Notes: generated by a model from the letters alone, not told the origin. Shown: positions 16,758-26,180, counted from the first letter of the stretch. The stretch is DNA of 34,217 nucleotides from Candidatus Udaeobacter sp. (GCA_013372845.1 JAALOD010000021.1:1-34217); one strand, 5' to 3'. Translations and numbers: made by a program.

Positions 16758-19031
16758 ATGCCAACCACAGAAGAAATTCCAATGGCGTCACCGATCGGTC
16801 GCGATACTCCGCGCATCGATGGCCCGTTGAAGGTCAGCGGCACCGCGCACTACGCCTCCGACTTCCACTTTCCCGGATTGCTGTATGCGGTGCCGGTCGA
16901 GGCAACGATCGCCAACGGCAGGATCCGGCAGCTGGACACGACGGCGGCTGAAAAGATGCCGGGAGTCCGCGCTATTCTTCATCGCGCAAACATTGGAAAG
17001 ATCTTCCGATCGAGCCTGGGAGAGGGAATGGAAGGCATCTGTATAGAGCGGCGCCCGCCATTGGTGGACGATGTGATTCGCTATTATGGGCAATACGTCG
17101 CGCTCGCTGTGGCGGACACTTTCGAGGCTGCCAAAGCCGCTGCCGATGCGGTTCGCGTCACCTACGACAAAAACAAGCCGAACGTCGAGAGCCAGCTCAA
17201 AGCTGACGACGACCCGCCAGTTGTTGCCACCACGTATGGAACGGAGAAGCGCTTGCAAAGCGAGCGCGGCGACGCGGAAGCTGCTTTTGCAAGTGCGCCG
17301 GTCAAGCTGGACCAGACTTATGCCACGCCGTCCGAGACGCACAACCCCATCGAGCTACAGGGCACCACGGCGATGTGGGATGGCGCGAAGTTGACGATTT
17401 ATGAGGAGTCGCAGGCGATCTTCAATATGCGGAGCGTGCTCGCGCAAATGTTCGGTTTGCCGCAAGAGAACGTGCGCGTTATCACGAAATTTGTTGGCTC
17501 GGGTTTCGGCAGCAAACTGTGGCCATGGACGCATTGCCCGCTCGCAGCCGCGGCGGCGCGGAAGCTTGGTAAGCCGGTAAAGCTCGTGCTCAGCCGCAAG
17601 ATGATGTTTCAGTCGGTCGGTCATCGCGCACACACGCAGCAGCGTGTGCGGCTGGGCGCCACACCCGAAGGCAAACTCGTCTCGCTCCAGCAGGATTACG
17701 CCTATGAAAGGTCGATGCTCGACGACTATCACGAGAATTGCGGTGAAGCGACATCGTTCCAGTACAGTGTGCCCAATCTTCGAGTGCATTTCGGACGCGC
17801 CAAACGCAACATCGGCTCACCATCCGACATGCGCGGACCCGGCGCAGTGCCCGGTCTCTATGCGACCGAGTCAGCGATGAACGAGCTCGCCGATCAACTC
17901 AAGATCGATCCCGTTCAGCTCCGCGTTCTTAACGAACCGAAGATCGATGAAGGGTTAAAAATTCCGTTTTCATCGCGGCATTATCTTGAGTGTCTCCAAG
18001 TCGGCGCGGAAAAGTTCGGCTGGTCGCAGCGCAATCCGGAGGTTGGCTCGATGAAACGCGATGGATTGACGCTTGGTTGGGGAATGGCTGGGGCGGCGTG
18101 GGTAGCTGCACGGTTTGCCGCTGCGGCCAATGTGGAGCTCCGTGACGACGGCACAGCCCGCGTGGCATGCGGTACACAGGACATCGGTACCGGCACGTAC
18201 ACAATTCTCGCACAGCTTACCGCGGACAAAACCGGTGTGCCGGTCGACAAGGTTGAAGTGGTGCTTGGCGATACCTCGCTTCCCGAAGGACCGGTCTCGG
18301 GCGGTTCGATGGCAACTGGCTCGGTAGTTCCGGCGGTCTTTGATGCTGCGGATAATGCGGCCAAGTCACTGATGACCCTCGCGACGACGACAGCAGGATC
18401 ACCATTTGAGAAGAACGAACCCGACGATCTGGCATTCGAATCCGGTCGCGTCTTTGTAAAGGCGAATGGTCCTGCCGGTGGCATCCCGTTCGCGGATATT
18501 CTTCGCCGTGCGAACGTGCGCTTCGTCACCGGCAGCGGAGAATCGAAAGCGACGTTCGAGAAAAAAAAACCGAAGTTCTCGACGCATTCATTCGGCTGTC
18601 ACTTCGTTGAGGTCACCTGGCAGCCGGAGATTGCGCGACTGCGGGTCAATCGTGTTGTGACGGTGATTGATGCCGGCAGAATTATCAATCCGCTGGCTGG
18701 ACGCAATCAAATCGAAGGCGCAGTCGTGATGGGCATTGGCATGGCGCTGTTGGAACACACAACTTACGACCCGCAAAATGGTGCGCCGATCAACAGTAAC
18801 CTCGCCGATTACATCGTGGCAGTGAATGCAGATGCCCCGTCCATTGACGTGCATTTCCTCGGTTATCCTGACAAGGTGATCAATCCAGTTGGCGCTCGCG
18901 GAATCGGAGAAATCGGTTTGGCCGGAGTCGCCGCTGCCATTACGGCGGCGACCTATCACGCCACAGGCGTGCGCGTGCGTGCATTGCCGATAAAAATCGA
19001 AGACCTGCTGACGTCTTCAATTTTGGCCTAA
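16758..19031 (+). CDS. paoC: molybdenum-binding catalytic subunit, copy 2 (PaoC/YagR type)
   Basis: A 757-residue paralogue of the preceding gene, roughly 80 percent identical by eye over its whole length. All functional motifs are kept: GTAHYASDFHFPGLLYAVPV, GSGFGSKLWPWTH, MRGPGAVPGLYATES, GTQDIGTGTYTILAQL, and the catalytic Glu in GARGIGEIGLAG at residue 718. Differences cluster at the N-terminus, in the 150-190 region, in LASRNIGSPTAMRG versus RAKRNIGSPSDMRG, and in the segment around 540-600. Both copies therefore look active; they could bind the same PaoA/PaoB pair alternately and give two substrate ranges. That sharing is inference: only one paoA/paoB pair is present in the operon. The gap to the chaperone gene is three bases. 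Confidence 0.94.
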   Translation: MPTTEEIPMASPIGRDTPRIDGPLKVSGTAHYASDFHFPGLLYAVPVEATIANGRIRQLDTTAAEKMPGVRAILHRANIGKIFRSSLGEGMEGICIERRPPLVDDVIRYYGQYVALAVADTFEAAKAAADAVRVTYDKNKPNVESQLKADDDPPVVATTYGTEKRLQSERGDAEAAFASAPVKLDQTYATPSETHNPIELQGTTAMWDGAKLTIYEESQAIFNMRSVLAQMFGLPQENVRVITKFVGSGFGSKLWPWTHCPLAAAAARKLGKPVKLVLSRKMMFQSVGHRAHTQQRVRLGATPEGKLVSLQQDYAYERSMLDDYHENCGEATSFQYSVPNLRVHFGRAKRNIGSPSDMRGPGAVPGLYATESAMNELADQLKIDPVQLRVLNEPKIDEGLKIPFSSRHYLECLQVGAEKFGWSQRNPEVGSMKRDGLTLGWGMAGAAWVAARFAAAANVELRDDGTARVACGTQDIGTGTYTILAQLTADKTGVPVDKVEVVLGDTSLPEGPVSGGSMATGSVVPAVFDAADNAAKSLMTLATTTAGSPFEKNEPDDLAFESGRVFVKANGPAGGIPFADILRRANVRFVTGSGESKATFEKKKPKFSTHSFGCHFVEVTWQPEIARLRVNRVVTVIDAGRIINPLAGRNQIEGAVVMGIGMALLEHTTYDPQNGAPINSNLADYIVAVNADAPSIDVHFLGYPDKVINPVGARGIGEIGLAGVAAAITAATYHATGVRVRALPIKIEDLLTSSILA

Positions 19032-19034
19032 CGA

Positions 19035-19979
19035 ATGAAAGCACTACAGCAGATCATCAATTGCGTCGCAGAAAATCCTTCGCAGCCGTGGGCTCTTGCG
19101 ACGTTGGTTCAAACGGAAGGTTCTACTTATCGAAAACCGGGCGCTCGCCTTTTGGTGGAACCGGACGGCAGAATTTTAGGCGTTCTGAGCGGCGGATGTT
19201 TGGAAGAGGAAATCGGCCGCTACGGACAAGAAGTCATCGTCAATGGTTCACCGATCCTGCTTTCGTTTGATACACGACGCCTTTACGGATGTGATGGTCG
19301 CTTGAAGATACTCATCGAGCCACTGCCGGCGGCACGAGAGACTGGCAATTTAATCACAAAGATTGGCGGTTTGCTCGCGCAGCGAGACGTTTGCCGAGTT
19401 CGCACGTGTTTTGAAGGCGCACCGCTCGGCTCCGAGTTGGTGTCTGCTGACGTTCTTCTCCCCGAACGGTGCGGCGTTTTCGTCGAGACGCTGCCACTTC
19501 CCATTCGCCTCTTACTTTTCGGTACCGGGCCAGAGATCGAACCGCTCATTCAGCTTGCGGGAAATCTCGGATGGGTGGTTGAGCATTTCGGGCATCCTTC
19601 CGAGCTCGGCGAGGATTTTCAATCTGACGAGCAGACCGCCGCGCTCGTTATGAATCACAATTTCGGCCGCGATCTTCTGGCACTCGATCGACTTTTCCCA
19701 CTGCAACTTCGATACGTCGGATTACTCGGCCCAAGAAAGCGTCACGCGGAGTTACTGGCACGGCTCAGCGAATATCGATCCGTCGATTTTGAAGCCGGCA
19801 TTAGAAACCTGTACGCGCCGGCTGGACTCGACATCGGCAGCGAAGCGCCGGAGGAAATCGCGCTCGCAATTATTTCCGAAGTGGCGGCGGTATTGTCCAA
19901 TCGGACGGGCGGTTTCCTGTGTGAACGCAGGAGTGACCCTCATACAATCGCAACAGCTGCAAGCGGCGAGGCGGCGTAG
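19035..19979 (+). CDS. paoD: XdhC/CoxI-family molybdenum cofactor chaperone (PaoD-like)
   Basis: A 314-residue XdhC-family protein. The N-terminal XdhC_CoxI domain has TEGSTYRKPGARLLVEPDG and GVLSGGCLEEEI; the C-terminal Rossmann-like XdhC_C domain has LLFGTGPEIEPLIQLAGNLGW, ALVMNHNFGRDLLAL and VGLLGPRKRHAELL. Proteins of this family bind the matured molybdenum cofactor, promote its sulfuration and insert it into the large subunit in the cytoplasm before export. PaoD plays this part for E. coli PaoABC. Its position three bases after the second Mo subunit and seven bases before the MocA-like gene fits a cofactor maturation module. The ATG is supported by its relic copy at 16697. Confidence 0.93.
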   Translation: MKALQQIINCVAENPSQPWALATLVQTEGSTYRKPGARLLVEPDGRILGVLSGGCLEEEIGRYGQEVIVNGSPILLSFDTRRLYGCDGRLKILIEPLPAARETGNLITKIGGLLAQRDVCRVRTCFEGAPLGSELVSADVLLPERCGVFVETLPLPIRLLLFGTGPEIEPLIQLAGNLGWVVEHFGHPSELGEDFQSDEQTAALVMNHNFGRDLLALDRLFPLQLRYVGLLGPRKRHAELLARLSEYRSVDFEAGIRNLYAPAGLDIGSEAPEEIALAIISEVAAVLSNRTGGFLCERRSDPHTIATAASGEAA

Positions 19980-19986
19980 TGATTTG

Positions 19987-20592
19987 ATGAGAGTGGGCAC
20001 CGTCGTCCTTGCTGCTGGAGGTTCGACTCGCTTCGGAAAACCAAAGCAGTTCGCGCTCTTTCAGGGCGAAACATTCATTAGGCGCATTGTGAGAGCGGCG
20101 ATCGAATCCGACTGCGCGCCAGTCGTGGTCGTTACCGGCGAAGATTCAGCACAAGTCACCTCGGAGCTGACGCGATTTAGGGTTACGATTGCGATGAACC
20201 CAGATTGGCAAAGCGGTTTGGGATCCTCAATCGTTGTCGGTATCCGCCATGTGATGAATCTCGCTCCCGATATTGATGCCGCGCTTCTGCTCACGTGCGA
20301 TCAACCGTTCGTAACTGCGGCCGTGCTCACGCAGATGATCCAATTGCGACTAACAAGTGACAAGGCGATCATCGCGTCCGCCTACGCCGAGACTCTCGGG
20401 ATTCCCGCTCTCTTTGATCGATCTTGTTTTCCCGATCTGTTGCGACTCAAAGGAGATAGCGGAGCCAAAGGAATCATTCTCGCGCGGCCACACGATGTCG
20501 CATCTTTTGATTTTCCCAGCGGAGAGATCGACATCGACACTGCTGCGGATTACGAAAAACTCGATCAATCGCTCACGGCGCACCCCGCGTGA
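19987..20592 (+). CDS. mocA: molybdenum cofactor cytidylyltransferase (MocA/MobA-like NTP transferase)
   Basis: With ATG 19987 the protein is 201 residues. It has the nucleotidyltransferase signature VLAAGGSTRFGKPKQ at its start, then NPDWQSGLGSSIVVGI, LLTCDQPFVTAA, LGIPALFDR, LKGDSGAKGII and the metal-site IDIDTAADYE. This is the MocA pattern (LAAGxSxRxGxxK, CDQP, GDxGA, DIDT). MocA attaches CMP to molybdopterin, giving the MCD form used by PaoC and other bacterial hydroxylases, which fits its place at the end of this operon. An in-frame reading extends far upstream into the chaperone gene, but the signature begins exactly at ATG 19987, so the shorter form is preferred. Confidence 0.92.
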   Translation: MRVGTVVLAAGGSTRFGKPKQFALFQGETFIRRIVRAAIESDCAPVVVVTGEDSAQVTSELTRFRVTIAMNPDWQSGLGSSIVVGIRHVMNLAPDIDAALLLTCDQPFVTAAVLTQMIQLRLTSDKAIIASAYAETLGIPALFDRSCFPDLLRLKGDSGAKGIILARPHDVASFDFPSGEIDIDTAADYEKLDQSLTAHPA

Positions 20593-20670
20593 AGCAGCGG
20601 GATCGCGACGATGCGAACAATGTCGTCGGTAAACGGGATTGAACACGATTGTTTGTTCCCATTGATACGT

Positions 20671-21630
20671 TCAAGAGCTTCCGATCCAGATCCCAACTAG
20701 AAAGACCAAGACTCCTCCGACGATTACTTGAAAGGCTGCGCGGAGAAATGGCGTATCCATATACCGCTTTCGGATCCAGCTAATGAGCAAGAGTTCAATT
20801 GCCACGACCACAACGGCAATGGCCGTCGCAGTTCGAAATTCTGGAATTAAATATGGCAACGTGTGGCCGATTCCTCCTGCCGTGGTCATTAATCCGCAGA
20901 CGATTCCACGCAGCAAAGGTTTGCCGCGTCCGGTCAGGCTGCCGTCATCAGAAGCCGCTTCAGCGAACGCCATTGAAATTCCTGCTCCAACGCTGGCAGC
21001 GAGGCCGACCACAAATGCGGCGTGGCTGCTGTGGGTCGCGAACGCTGCCGCAAAAACCGGAGCAAGGGTTGAGACCGAACCATCCATTAGTCCAGCCAGC
21101 CCGGGCTGCACGATTTGCAAAACGAACAATCGGCGATGGGCTTTCTCTTCTTGAGTCTCAACTTCCGGAGTTAGGTATTTCTGTTGAAGATTCTCGGCTA
21201 AAGTCATGTGCTTTCGCTCCGCCTCCGCCAAGGCTCCCAGTAGCTGCCGCGTTGACGCGTCGCCGACTTTATTAGCAGCGCGCTCGTAGAAACGCCGGGT
21301 CTCCGTCTCCATGATCTCTGCCTGGCGCCGAACCGTTTTGATTCCCAGCGGCCGGATCATCCACACCGGTTTTCGATGCACGAACCCCTTCACGTCTTCG
21401 CGACGGATCAAAGGAATGTGTTCTCCAAAGCGACGACGATACTCCTCGATCAGTTTGCCGCGATGCTCATCCTCTTCCGCCTCCATTTCCTCAAAGATTT
21501 TGGCGGTTGCCGGGTAATCGGCTTTCAATCCCGCAGCGAAGTCTGCGTAAATGCGGGCATCGGTTGCCTCCAACGAAATTGCGAGCGCGAGAATTTGCTG
21601 TTCAGACAGGTCTTTGAAATTCTTCGCCAT
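20671..21630 (-). CDS. mbfA: MbfA-type iron exporter: rubrerythrin domain fused to VIT1 domain
   Basis: A 319-residue fusion. Residues 1-150 form a ferritin-like erythrin domain with carboxylate/histidine ligands (LALAISLEATDARIY, EEMEAEEDEHRGKL, EIMETETRRFYERAA, AEAERKHMTL). Residues 165-319 form a VIT1/CCC1 membrane domain with about five helices (QPGLAGLMDGSVSTLAPVFA, VGAGISMAFAEAASDDG, TTAGGIGHTLPYLI, VVAIELLLISWIRKRY). This layout is that of MbfA of alpha-proteobacteria, an inner-membrane exporter that protects against excess iron and peroxide. It converges with the pao operon, leaving 78 bases between the two ends. A Shine-Dalgarno-like GGGAGG lies just before ATG 21630. A fragment of a related gene is at 8691-8948. 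Confidence 0.92.
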   Translation of the reverse strand: MAKNFKDLSEQQILALAISLEATDARIYADFAAGLKADYPATAKIFEEMEAEEDEHRGKLIEEYRRRFGEHIPLIRREDVKGFVHRKPVWMIRPLGIKTVRRQAEIMETETRRFYERAANKVGDASTRQLLGALAEAERKHMTLAENLQQKYLTPEVETQEEKAHRRLFVLQIVQPGLAGLMDGSVSTLAPVFAAAFATHSSHAAFVVGLAASVGAGISMAFAEAASDDGSLTGRGKPLLRGIVCGLMTTAGGIGHTLPYLIPEFRTATAIAVVVVAIELLLISWIRKRYMDTPFLRAAFQVIVGGVLVFLVGIWIGSS

Positions 21631-21665
21631 AGACCTCCCGGTTAAGGACCTAATAAAGCAGCACG

Positions 21666-22886
21666 TTATTTTTTTGGCGCTTCAGGACTGGGCGAAGCTG
21701 TAGGAGTGGTCGTGGCGAGGCGGACGGTTGTTCCGGTTGTAAGGGAGTCCGAGGGGTTGACGATTACTTTGTCAGATTCAGAGACGCCGCTCAGGATTTC
21801 TGACTGAACGCCGAAGTCACGCCCTACCTTGATGTCACGAAGCTGCACAACACCCTTGGCGTCCACGATGCCAACTTTCACACTTTTGCTGCGAAATATG
21901 AGTGTGTTATCAGGTAAAGTAACCAGCTTTCCTAAAGCAACCTCTGGCACACGGACGGTGGCGTAGCTGCCAGGCAGAATCTCGTTCTTCGCGTTTTCCA
22001 CCTGTAACTCGACAAGCATCGTTCGGGAATCGGGGGAGACGGCTCCCGACGTGGAAATCACTTTTCCGGGATACGTTTTTGCGCTTTCCGCGCCGACCTG
22101 AACGTTGAAGGTTTGTCCCACCGCGATGTTCGCTGCGTCCTCCTGCGGGATACGAAAATAAACGCGCAGAGGATCTGTTTGTTGAATGTGAAACATCTCG
22201 AAGCTCGTATTGTTCGCGGTAATCAGGTCGCCAACGTTCACGTTACGGACCGTGATGATACCAGCGAAGGGTGCGGTCACACGTTTAAAGGCGACTTCCT
22301 GTTCGAGGAAACGAAGATTGGCGGCAAACGCTTCGGTATTGGCCTTGTTCGTGCTCTGAGAGGTGGCGGTGTTCTCGGCATCAAGTTGGGAGACGACCCC
22401 TTCTTTGTATAACTCCTGCCATTTCGTGTTCGTGCTTTTGGCCTGTTCCAAATTTCTTTTCGCTAGCACAGCCTGCGAGCGGGCTTGTGCGAGCTGCTGA
22501 TCGAGGTCAGGTGTGTCGATGTCGGCGAGCAACTGGTCTTTCTGGACGTGCGCGCCGATGTCCACGAGCCAGTCTTTTAAGTATCCGTTGACCCGTGCAA
22601 AGATAGATGCTTCCTGCCACGGTTTGACTTCAGCCGGCAAGTTAAGCCCACTGTGAGGCGTGGTAACGGTCGGTGAAACCACTGCCACGGTAGGAATCGC
22701 CAACTCCTTGGTATCAGCCGCAGCTGTTTGCCGCTGCCGGAACTGCGGAACAAAGCCAGCGACCAATGCGATCAGAAACAATGCTCCGCCCGACGTGAGG
22801 ATAAAGCGATGCCTTCGGTGAGCCCGGGTCGGGTCTCCCTTATGTTCGTCGGAGTCAACGCTGTTGGTAGGAGTAGTCGTGTTCAT
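21666..22886 (-). CDS. RND efflux periplasmic adaptor (membrane fusion protein)
   Basis: A 406-residue HlyD/AcrA-type adaptor. An N-terminal hydrophobic anchor (RFILTSGGALFLIALVAGFV) is followed by the first barrel strand (LNLPAEVKPWQEASIFARVN, GYLKDWLVDIGAHVQKDQLL), a lipoyl half-motif (ADIDTPDLDQQLAQAR), an alpha-hairpin (about 140-190), the second lipoyl half (FKRVTAPFAGIITVRNVNVG) and a C-terminal barrel. A low-complexity Thr/Pro/Ser tail ends it. It links the RND pump in the inner membrane to an outer-membrane channel. The pump gene follows 16 bases downstream, so they form one operon. No outer membrane factor gene is visible in the window. Substrate unknown. Confidence 0.93.
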   Translation of the reverse strand: MNTTTPTNSVDSDEHKGDPTRAHRRHRFILTSGGALFLIALVAGFVPQFRQRQTAAADTKELAIPTVAVVSPTVTTPHSGLNLPAEVKPWQEASIFARVNGYLKDWLVDIGAHVQKDQLLADIDTPDLDQQLAQARSQAVLAKRNLEQAKSTNTKWQELYKEGVVSQLDAENTATSQSTNKANTEAFAANLRFLEQEVAFKRVTAPFAGIITVRNVNVGDLITANNTSFEMFHIQQTDPLRVYFRIPQEDAANIAVGQTFNVQVGAESAKTYPGKVISTSGAVSPDSRTMLVELQVENAKNEILPGSYATVRVPEVALGKLVTLPDNTLIFRSKSVKVGIVDAKGVVQLRDIKVGRDFGVQSEILSGVSESDKVIVNPSDSLTTGTTVRLATTTPTASPSPEAPKK

Positions 22887-22902
22887 ATATCAAGGGATGT
22901 GT

Positions 22903-25632
22903 TTAGGTTGCGGAAACGGCCTCCTCAAGGACCGTTGATGGAACATTTTCTTTCGGTTCTGCCTTGGTAGTGCCGGCTGCTTGGCGGTGCAACAGGCTGA
23001 ATACCACAGGCACAAAAAGTAGCGTCGCCACGGTTGCGAGCATGAGACCGCCAATGACCGCGCGCCCTAGCGGCGCGTTCTGCTCGCCACCTTCACCAAG
23101 ACCAAGCGCCATTGGTAACATTCCGATGATCATCGCTGTCGCTGTCATGATCACTGGGCGCAAGCGGCCTGTTCCGGCTTCCCACGCTGCTTTCACCGAA
23201 TCCATTCCTTCCTGAAGGTGAGTGCGCGCAAAAGTGACGACCAGAACAGAATTAGCAGTGGCGACGCCGAGGCACATGATCGCGCCCATCATTGCGGGCA
23301 CGCTCAGCGTGGTGCTCGTAACATGCAGCCCCCAAATCACGCCCGCCAGCGCACCGGTCAATGCCGTTAAAATAATGAATGGGTCGAGCCAGCTTTGGAA
23401 ATTTACAACGAGCAGTAAATAGATCAGCGCAATCGCCACTAACATTCCGATGCCCAATCCGAGAAAGCTGGAACTCATCGTCGATGCTTGTCCGCGCAGA
23501 ACAATGCTGACGCCTTGCGGCGCGGTCTTCTGGGCTTGCGCAACGATAGGCCTAATGTCACTTAGCACTCCGCCGAGATCTCTGCCTCCAACTCCGCCGT
23601 AAACATCGACTACCGGGATAACGTTATAGTGCGTGTAGATGGGTTGGCTCGTGACCCGTGTTACGTCAGTTACATTATCGAGAATCTGACCATTGCCAGT
23701 TCCAGGTTTAGAGGCACTAAGTGGCATCGACTTTAGCTCGGAGAGCGTAGTCGTCTGACGTTCCGGGACCCTGACATTAACGAGATATTGAACGCCAGTA
23801 GTGTAATCAAGCCAGTAGGTCGGCGTCACCTGGCTGCTGCCACTCAACGCGAGCAGGACTGAACCGGCCACATCTCTCTCGCTTAGCCCAAGCTCCATCG
23901 CCTTTGTTCGATCGATGTTGAACTCAAATCGCTTCAAGTCGTTAGGCTGTTGAACCCTCACATCAACGGCCCCGCGGACTTGGCGGATTTTTTGTGCTAT
24001 GGAATTGGCCACCTGCTGGTCGACGGTTTCATTTCGTCCGACCACTTGAATGTCCAGCGGCGCTGGAAGTCCGAAGTTAAGTGTTTGGCTGACGATATCG
24101 GCCGGCAGGAAGTAAAAGGTTGTCCCGGGAAACTCGCGGTTGAGACTCAGACGCAGGTTGCGAACGTAATTCGCTGTCGGCTTATGATTGGGTTTCAGTG
24201 AAACCAGAATGTCGGCGTCAGCGGGCCCTGAAATTCCGCTGTCGTTGTAACTCAGGTTGATGCCCGAAACCGGAAGTCCAATGTTATCGAGGATACCCTC
24301 AATCTCGTTCGCGGGAATTTGACGACGAATGGCCGCTTCTACTTCGTCAACCAGCTTGGCGGTTTGCTCGATTCGCGTGCCGGTAGGGGCGCGCACGTGC
24401 AATCGAAACGTCCCGGCATCCACCGAGGGAAAGAAATTCTGGCCTAGGAAAGGAACGAGCAGCCATGACGCAACGCAAAAGGACAAGAATCCAACGGCGA
24501 AAGCCGCTCTGTGTTCCAGGATTCGCCCTAGCAAGTTTGCATAAGTTCCCCTAAGGCGGTTGAACGCCTTTTCAAAATTCTGCTGCAAAGCCACCAACGG
24601 CCGGACCCAAAACGGGACGTGCGTTCCGGCGACTCGTTCGTTCCGGCGCCGCTCGAACCACATAATCATCGTTGGCACTAGCGTGCGCGAAAGCACGTAG
24701 GAGGAGATGACGGCGAACATGACCGCCTCAGCCAGCGGGACGAAAAGATAGCGCGCCACCCCCGACAGGGAAAACATCGGCACGAAGACGATGCAGATGC
24801 AAAAAGTCGAAACCATTGCCGGCAACGCGATTTCTCCGGCGCCTTTCAGAATTCCATCTTCAAGTTTTTCACCTGATGCCAGATGACGCTCGACGTTTTC
24901 GATTGTCACAGTGGCATCATCCACCAGGATGCCAACCGCGAGGGCCAGACCGCCAAGGGTCATGATGTTGATCGTCTGACCGAGCACACTCAGGATTGCC
25001 AGAGACGACAACACTGAAAGCGGAATGGACACTGCAATGATGAGTGTGCTTCTCCATGAACCGAGAAAGAGCAAGATCATCAGCGCGGTCAAAGCCGCTG
25101 CGATGACACCTTCCCTAACAACCCCGCTGACCGCCGCCTTTACGAACACGGATTGATCGGCGAATTGTTTTACCTGGATATCGCTGGTCACGGTCTTGAG
25201 AATGTTGGCCATGGCCGCCTTCACTCCCGCCGCGACGGAAAGGGTGGACGCGCTGCCATTTTTGAAAATACTGAGCAGCGTGCTGCGGACACCATCCTGG
25301 CGAACGATATTTTCCTGCGGGAAATAACCATCACGCACTTGCGCCACATCGCTGATGTGAATCACGGTCCCGCCGACACTTTTTATCGGCAGGTTGTTCA
25401 ACAGATCGATTCGCGGCGGGTTAACGTTTAGATCAATCGGCACTTCTTTCCCGCCGATCTTGGCCGTGCCACTCGGATAGGTTAAAGAGCCATTGCTAAT
25501 GGCAGTGACGACATCTGATTCGACAAGGTTGTTTGCCTCCAACGCTTTCAGATCGAGATCGACCGAAACCACCCTTTGCTTTCCGCCATATGGATATGGA
25601 ATGCTCACGCCGGCACGCTGATGAGCCGACAC
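22903..25632 (-). CDS. RND efflux pump inner-membrane permease (main part; 5' end frameshifted)
   Basis: This frame holds 909 residues of an AcrB/MdtB-like RND permease, which normally has about 1,040. The missing N-terminus is present in other frames just upstream (25633-26110). Seen here are the PYPYGG porter segment, GSWRSTLIIAVSIPLSVLSS (helix 3 region), the helix-4 proton-relay motif GLALAVGILVDDATVTIEN with its Asp pair, VSTFCICIVFVPMFSLSG, the second large periplasmic loop, and the second helix bundle ending near LRPVIMTATAMIIGMLPMAL and FVPVVFSLLHR. The protein would use the proton gradient to pump hydrophobic compounds out together with the adaptor. The Asp pair excludes a plainly inactive pump. 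The reading frame is clean from 25600 to the stop at 22903. Confidence 0.93.
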   Translation of the reverse strand: MSAHQRAGVSIPYPYGGKQRVVSVDLDLKALEANNLVESDVVTAISNGSLTYPSGTAKIGGKEVPIDLNVNPPRIDLLNNLPIKSVGGTVIHISDVAQVRDGYFPQENIVRQDGVRSTLLSIFKNGSASTLSVAAGVKAAMANILKTVTSDIQVKQFADQSVFVKAAVSGVVREGVIAAALTALMILLFLGSWRSTLIIAVSIPLSVLSSLAILSVLGQTINIMTLGGLALAVGILVDDATVTIENVERHLASGEKLEDGILKGAGEIALPAMVSTFCICIVFVPMFSLSGVARYLFVPLAEAVMFAVISSYVLSRTLVPTMIMWFERRRNERVAGTHVPFWVRPLVALQQNFEKAFNRLRGTYANLLGRILEHRAAFAVGFLSFCVASWLLVPFLGQNFFPSVDAGTFRLHVRAPTGTRIEQTAKLVDEVEAAIRRQIPANEIEGILDNIGLPVSGINLSYNDSGISGPADADILVSLKPNHKPTANYVRNLRLSLNREFPGTTFYFLPADIVSQTLNFGLPAPLDIQVVGRNETVDQQVANSIAQKIRQVRGAVDVRVQQPNDLKRFEFNIDRTKAMELGLSERDVAGSVLLALSGSSQVTPTYWLDYTTGVQYLVNVRVPERQTTTLSELKSMPLSASKPGTGNGQILDNVTDVTRVTSQPIYTHYNVIPVVDVYGGVGGRDLGGVLSDIRPIVAQAQKTAPQGVSIVLRGQASTMSSSFLGLGIGMLVAIALIYLLLVVNFQSWLDPFIILTALTGALAGVIWGLHVTSTTLSVPAMMGAIMCLGVATANSVLVVTFARTHLQEGMDSVKAAWEAGTGRLRPVIMTATAMIIGMLPMALGLGEGGEQNAPLGRAVIGGLMLATVATLLFVPVVFSLLHRQAAGTTKAEPKENVPSTVLEEAVSAT

Positions 25633-26110
25633 GAATCTGATTTAGGGCGATATCAAAACCTGCTGCTCGGACAGCTTGGCGCTGCTGAATTCCGAACTGC
25701 AGAATGAAACGGTGGACGCGCTGTATTGGATGATCAGTGGCGGAGTGGTTCCTGGTGGCAGCTGTCTCAAAATGGTTTGGGAAACGGCGGTCAATTGGGC
25801 CACCGCGGTCGAGGGTTCGTGCCCGGCTGAAAAAACTTTGATTACGCCAAAGCTGTCATAGGAGGTCGATTCAATGTGTCGATATTGTCGACCGTGGTCG
25901 TGAGGCTCGCTCCTCGCTGTAAACAATTCGTTGTGCGATCTGATCGGCCGGCAGACCGGTGTAACTCCAAATCACACTGACCACCGGGATATTGATAGCG
26001 GAAAAATATCAGTTGGCGTCTTGGTTATGACAAAGGCGTCATCAAGAGCAGCAGCAGAGCCGCCACGACAAACGTGTAGGGGCGACGGAGAGCTAGCGAA
26101 CAATCCACAT
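25633..26110 (-). pseudogene. 5' end of the RND permease gene, out of frame
   Basis: Joined minus frames read MWIVR(L)ALRRPYTFVVAALL, LLLMTPFVITKTPTDIFP, INIPVVSVIWSYTGLPADQI, AQRIVYSEE, LTTTVDNI, HIESTSYDSFGVIKVFF, STAVAQLTAVSQTILRQLPP, GTTPPLIIQYSASTV, LSEQQV, DIALNQIRV: the exact N-terminal order of an RND permease. The start would be ATG 26110, giving a normal total length near 1,060. At least six single-base shifts occur in 480 bases. Near 25615-25660 three of them appear as one base lost from a run (for example GGG to GG before LISVPG, CCC to CC in VPG). The protein text is otherwise perfect, which argues for sequence error over decay. Confidence 0.82.
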
Positions 26111-26180
26111 AACGTGCCTCCGGTCTGGCTATGGACACAGCTCGCCTTCATGGCTCAACTTTCGCTCCACGACCACAAAA

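Noticed and set aside
19789-19986. N-terminal extension of the MocA-like protein
   Set aside because: It lies inside the chaperone gene in another frame; the nucleotidyltransferase signature begins at ATG 19987.
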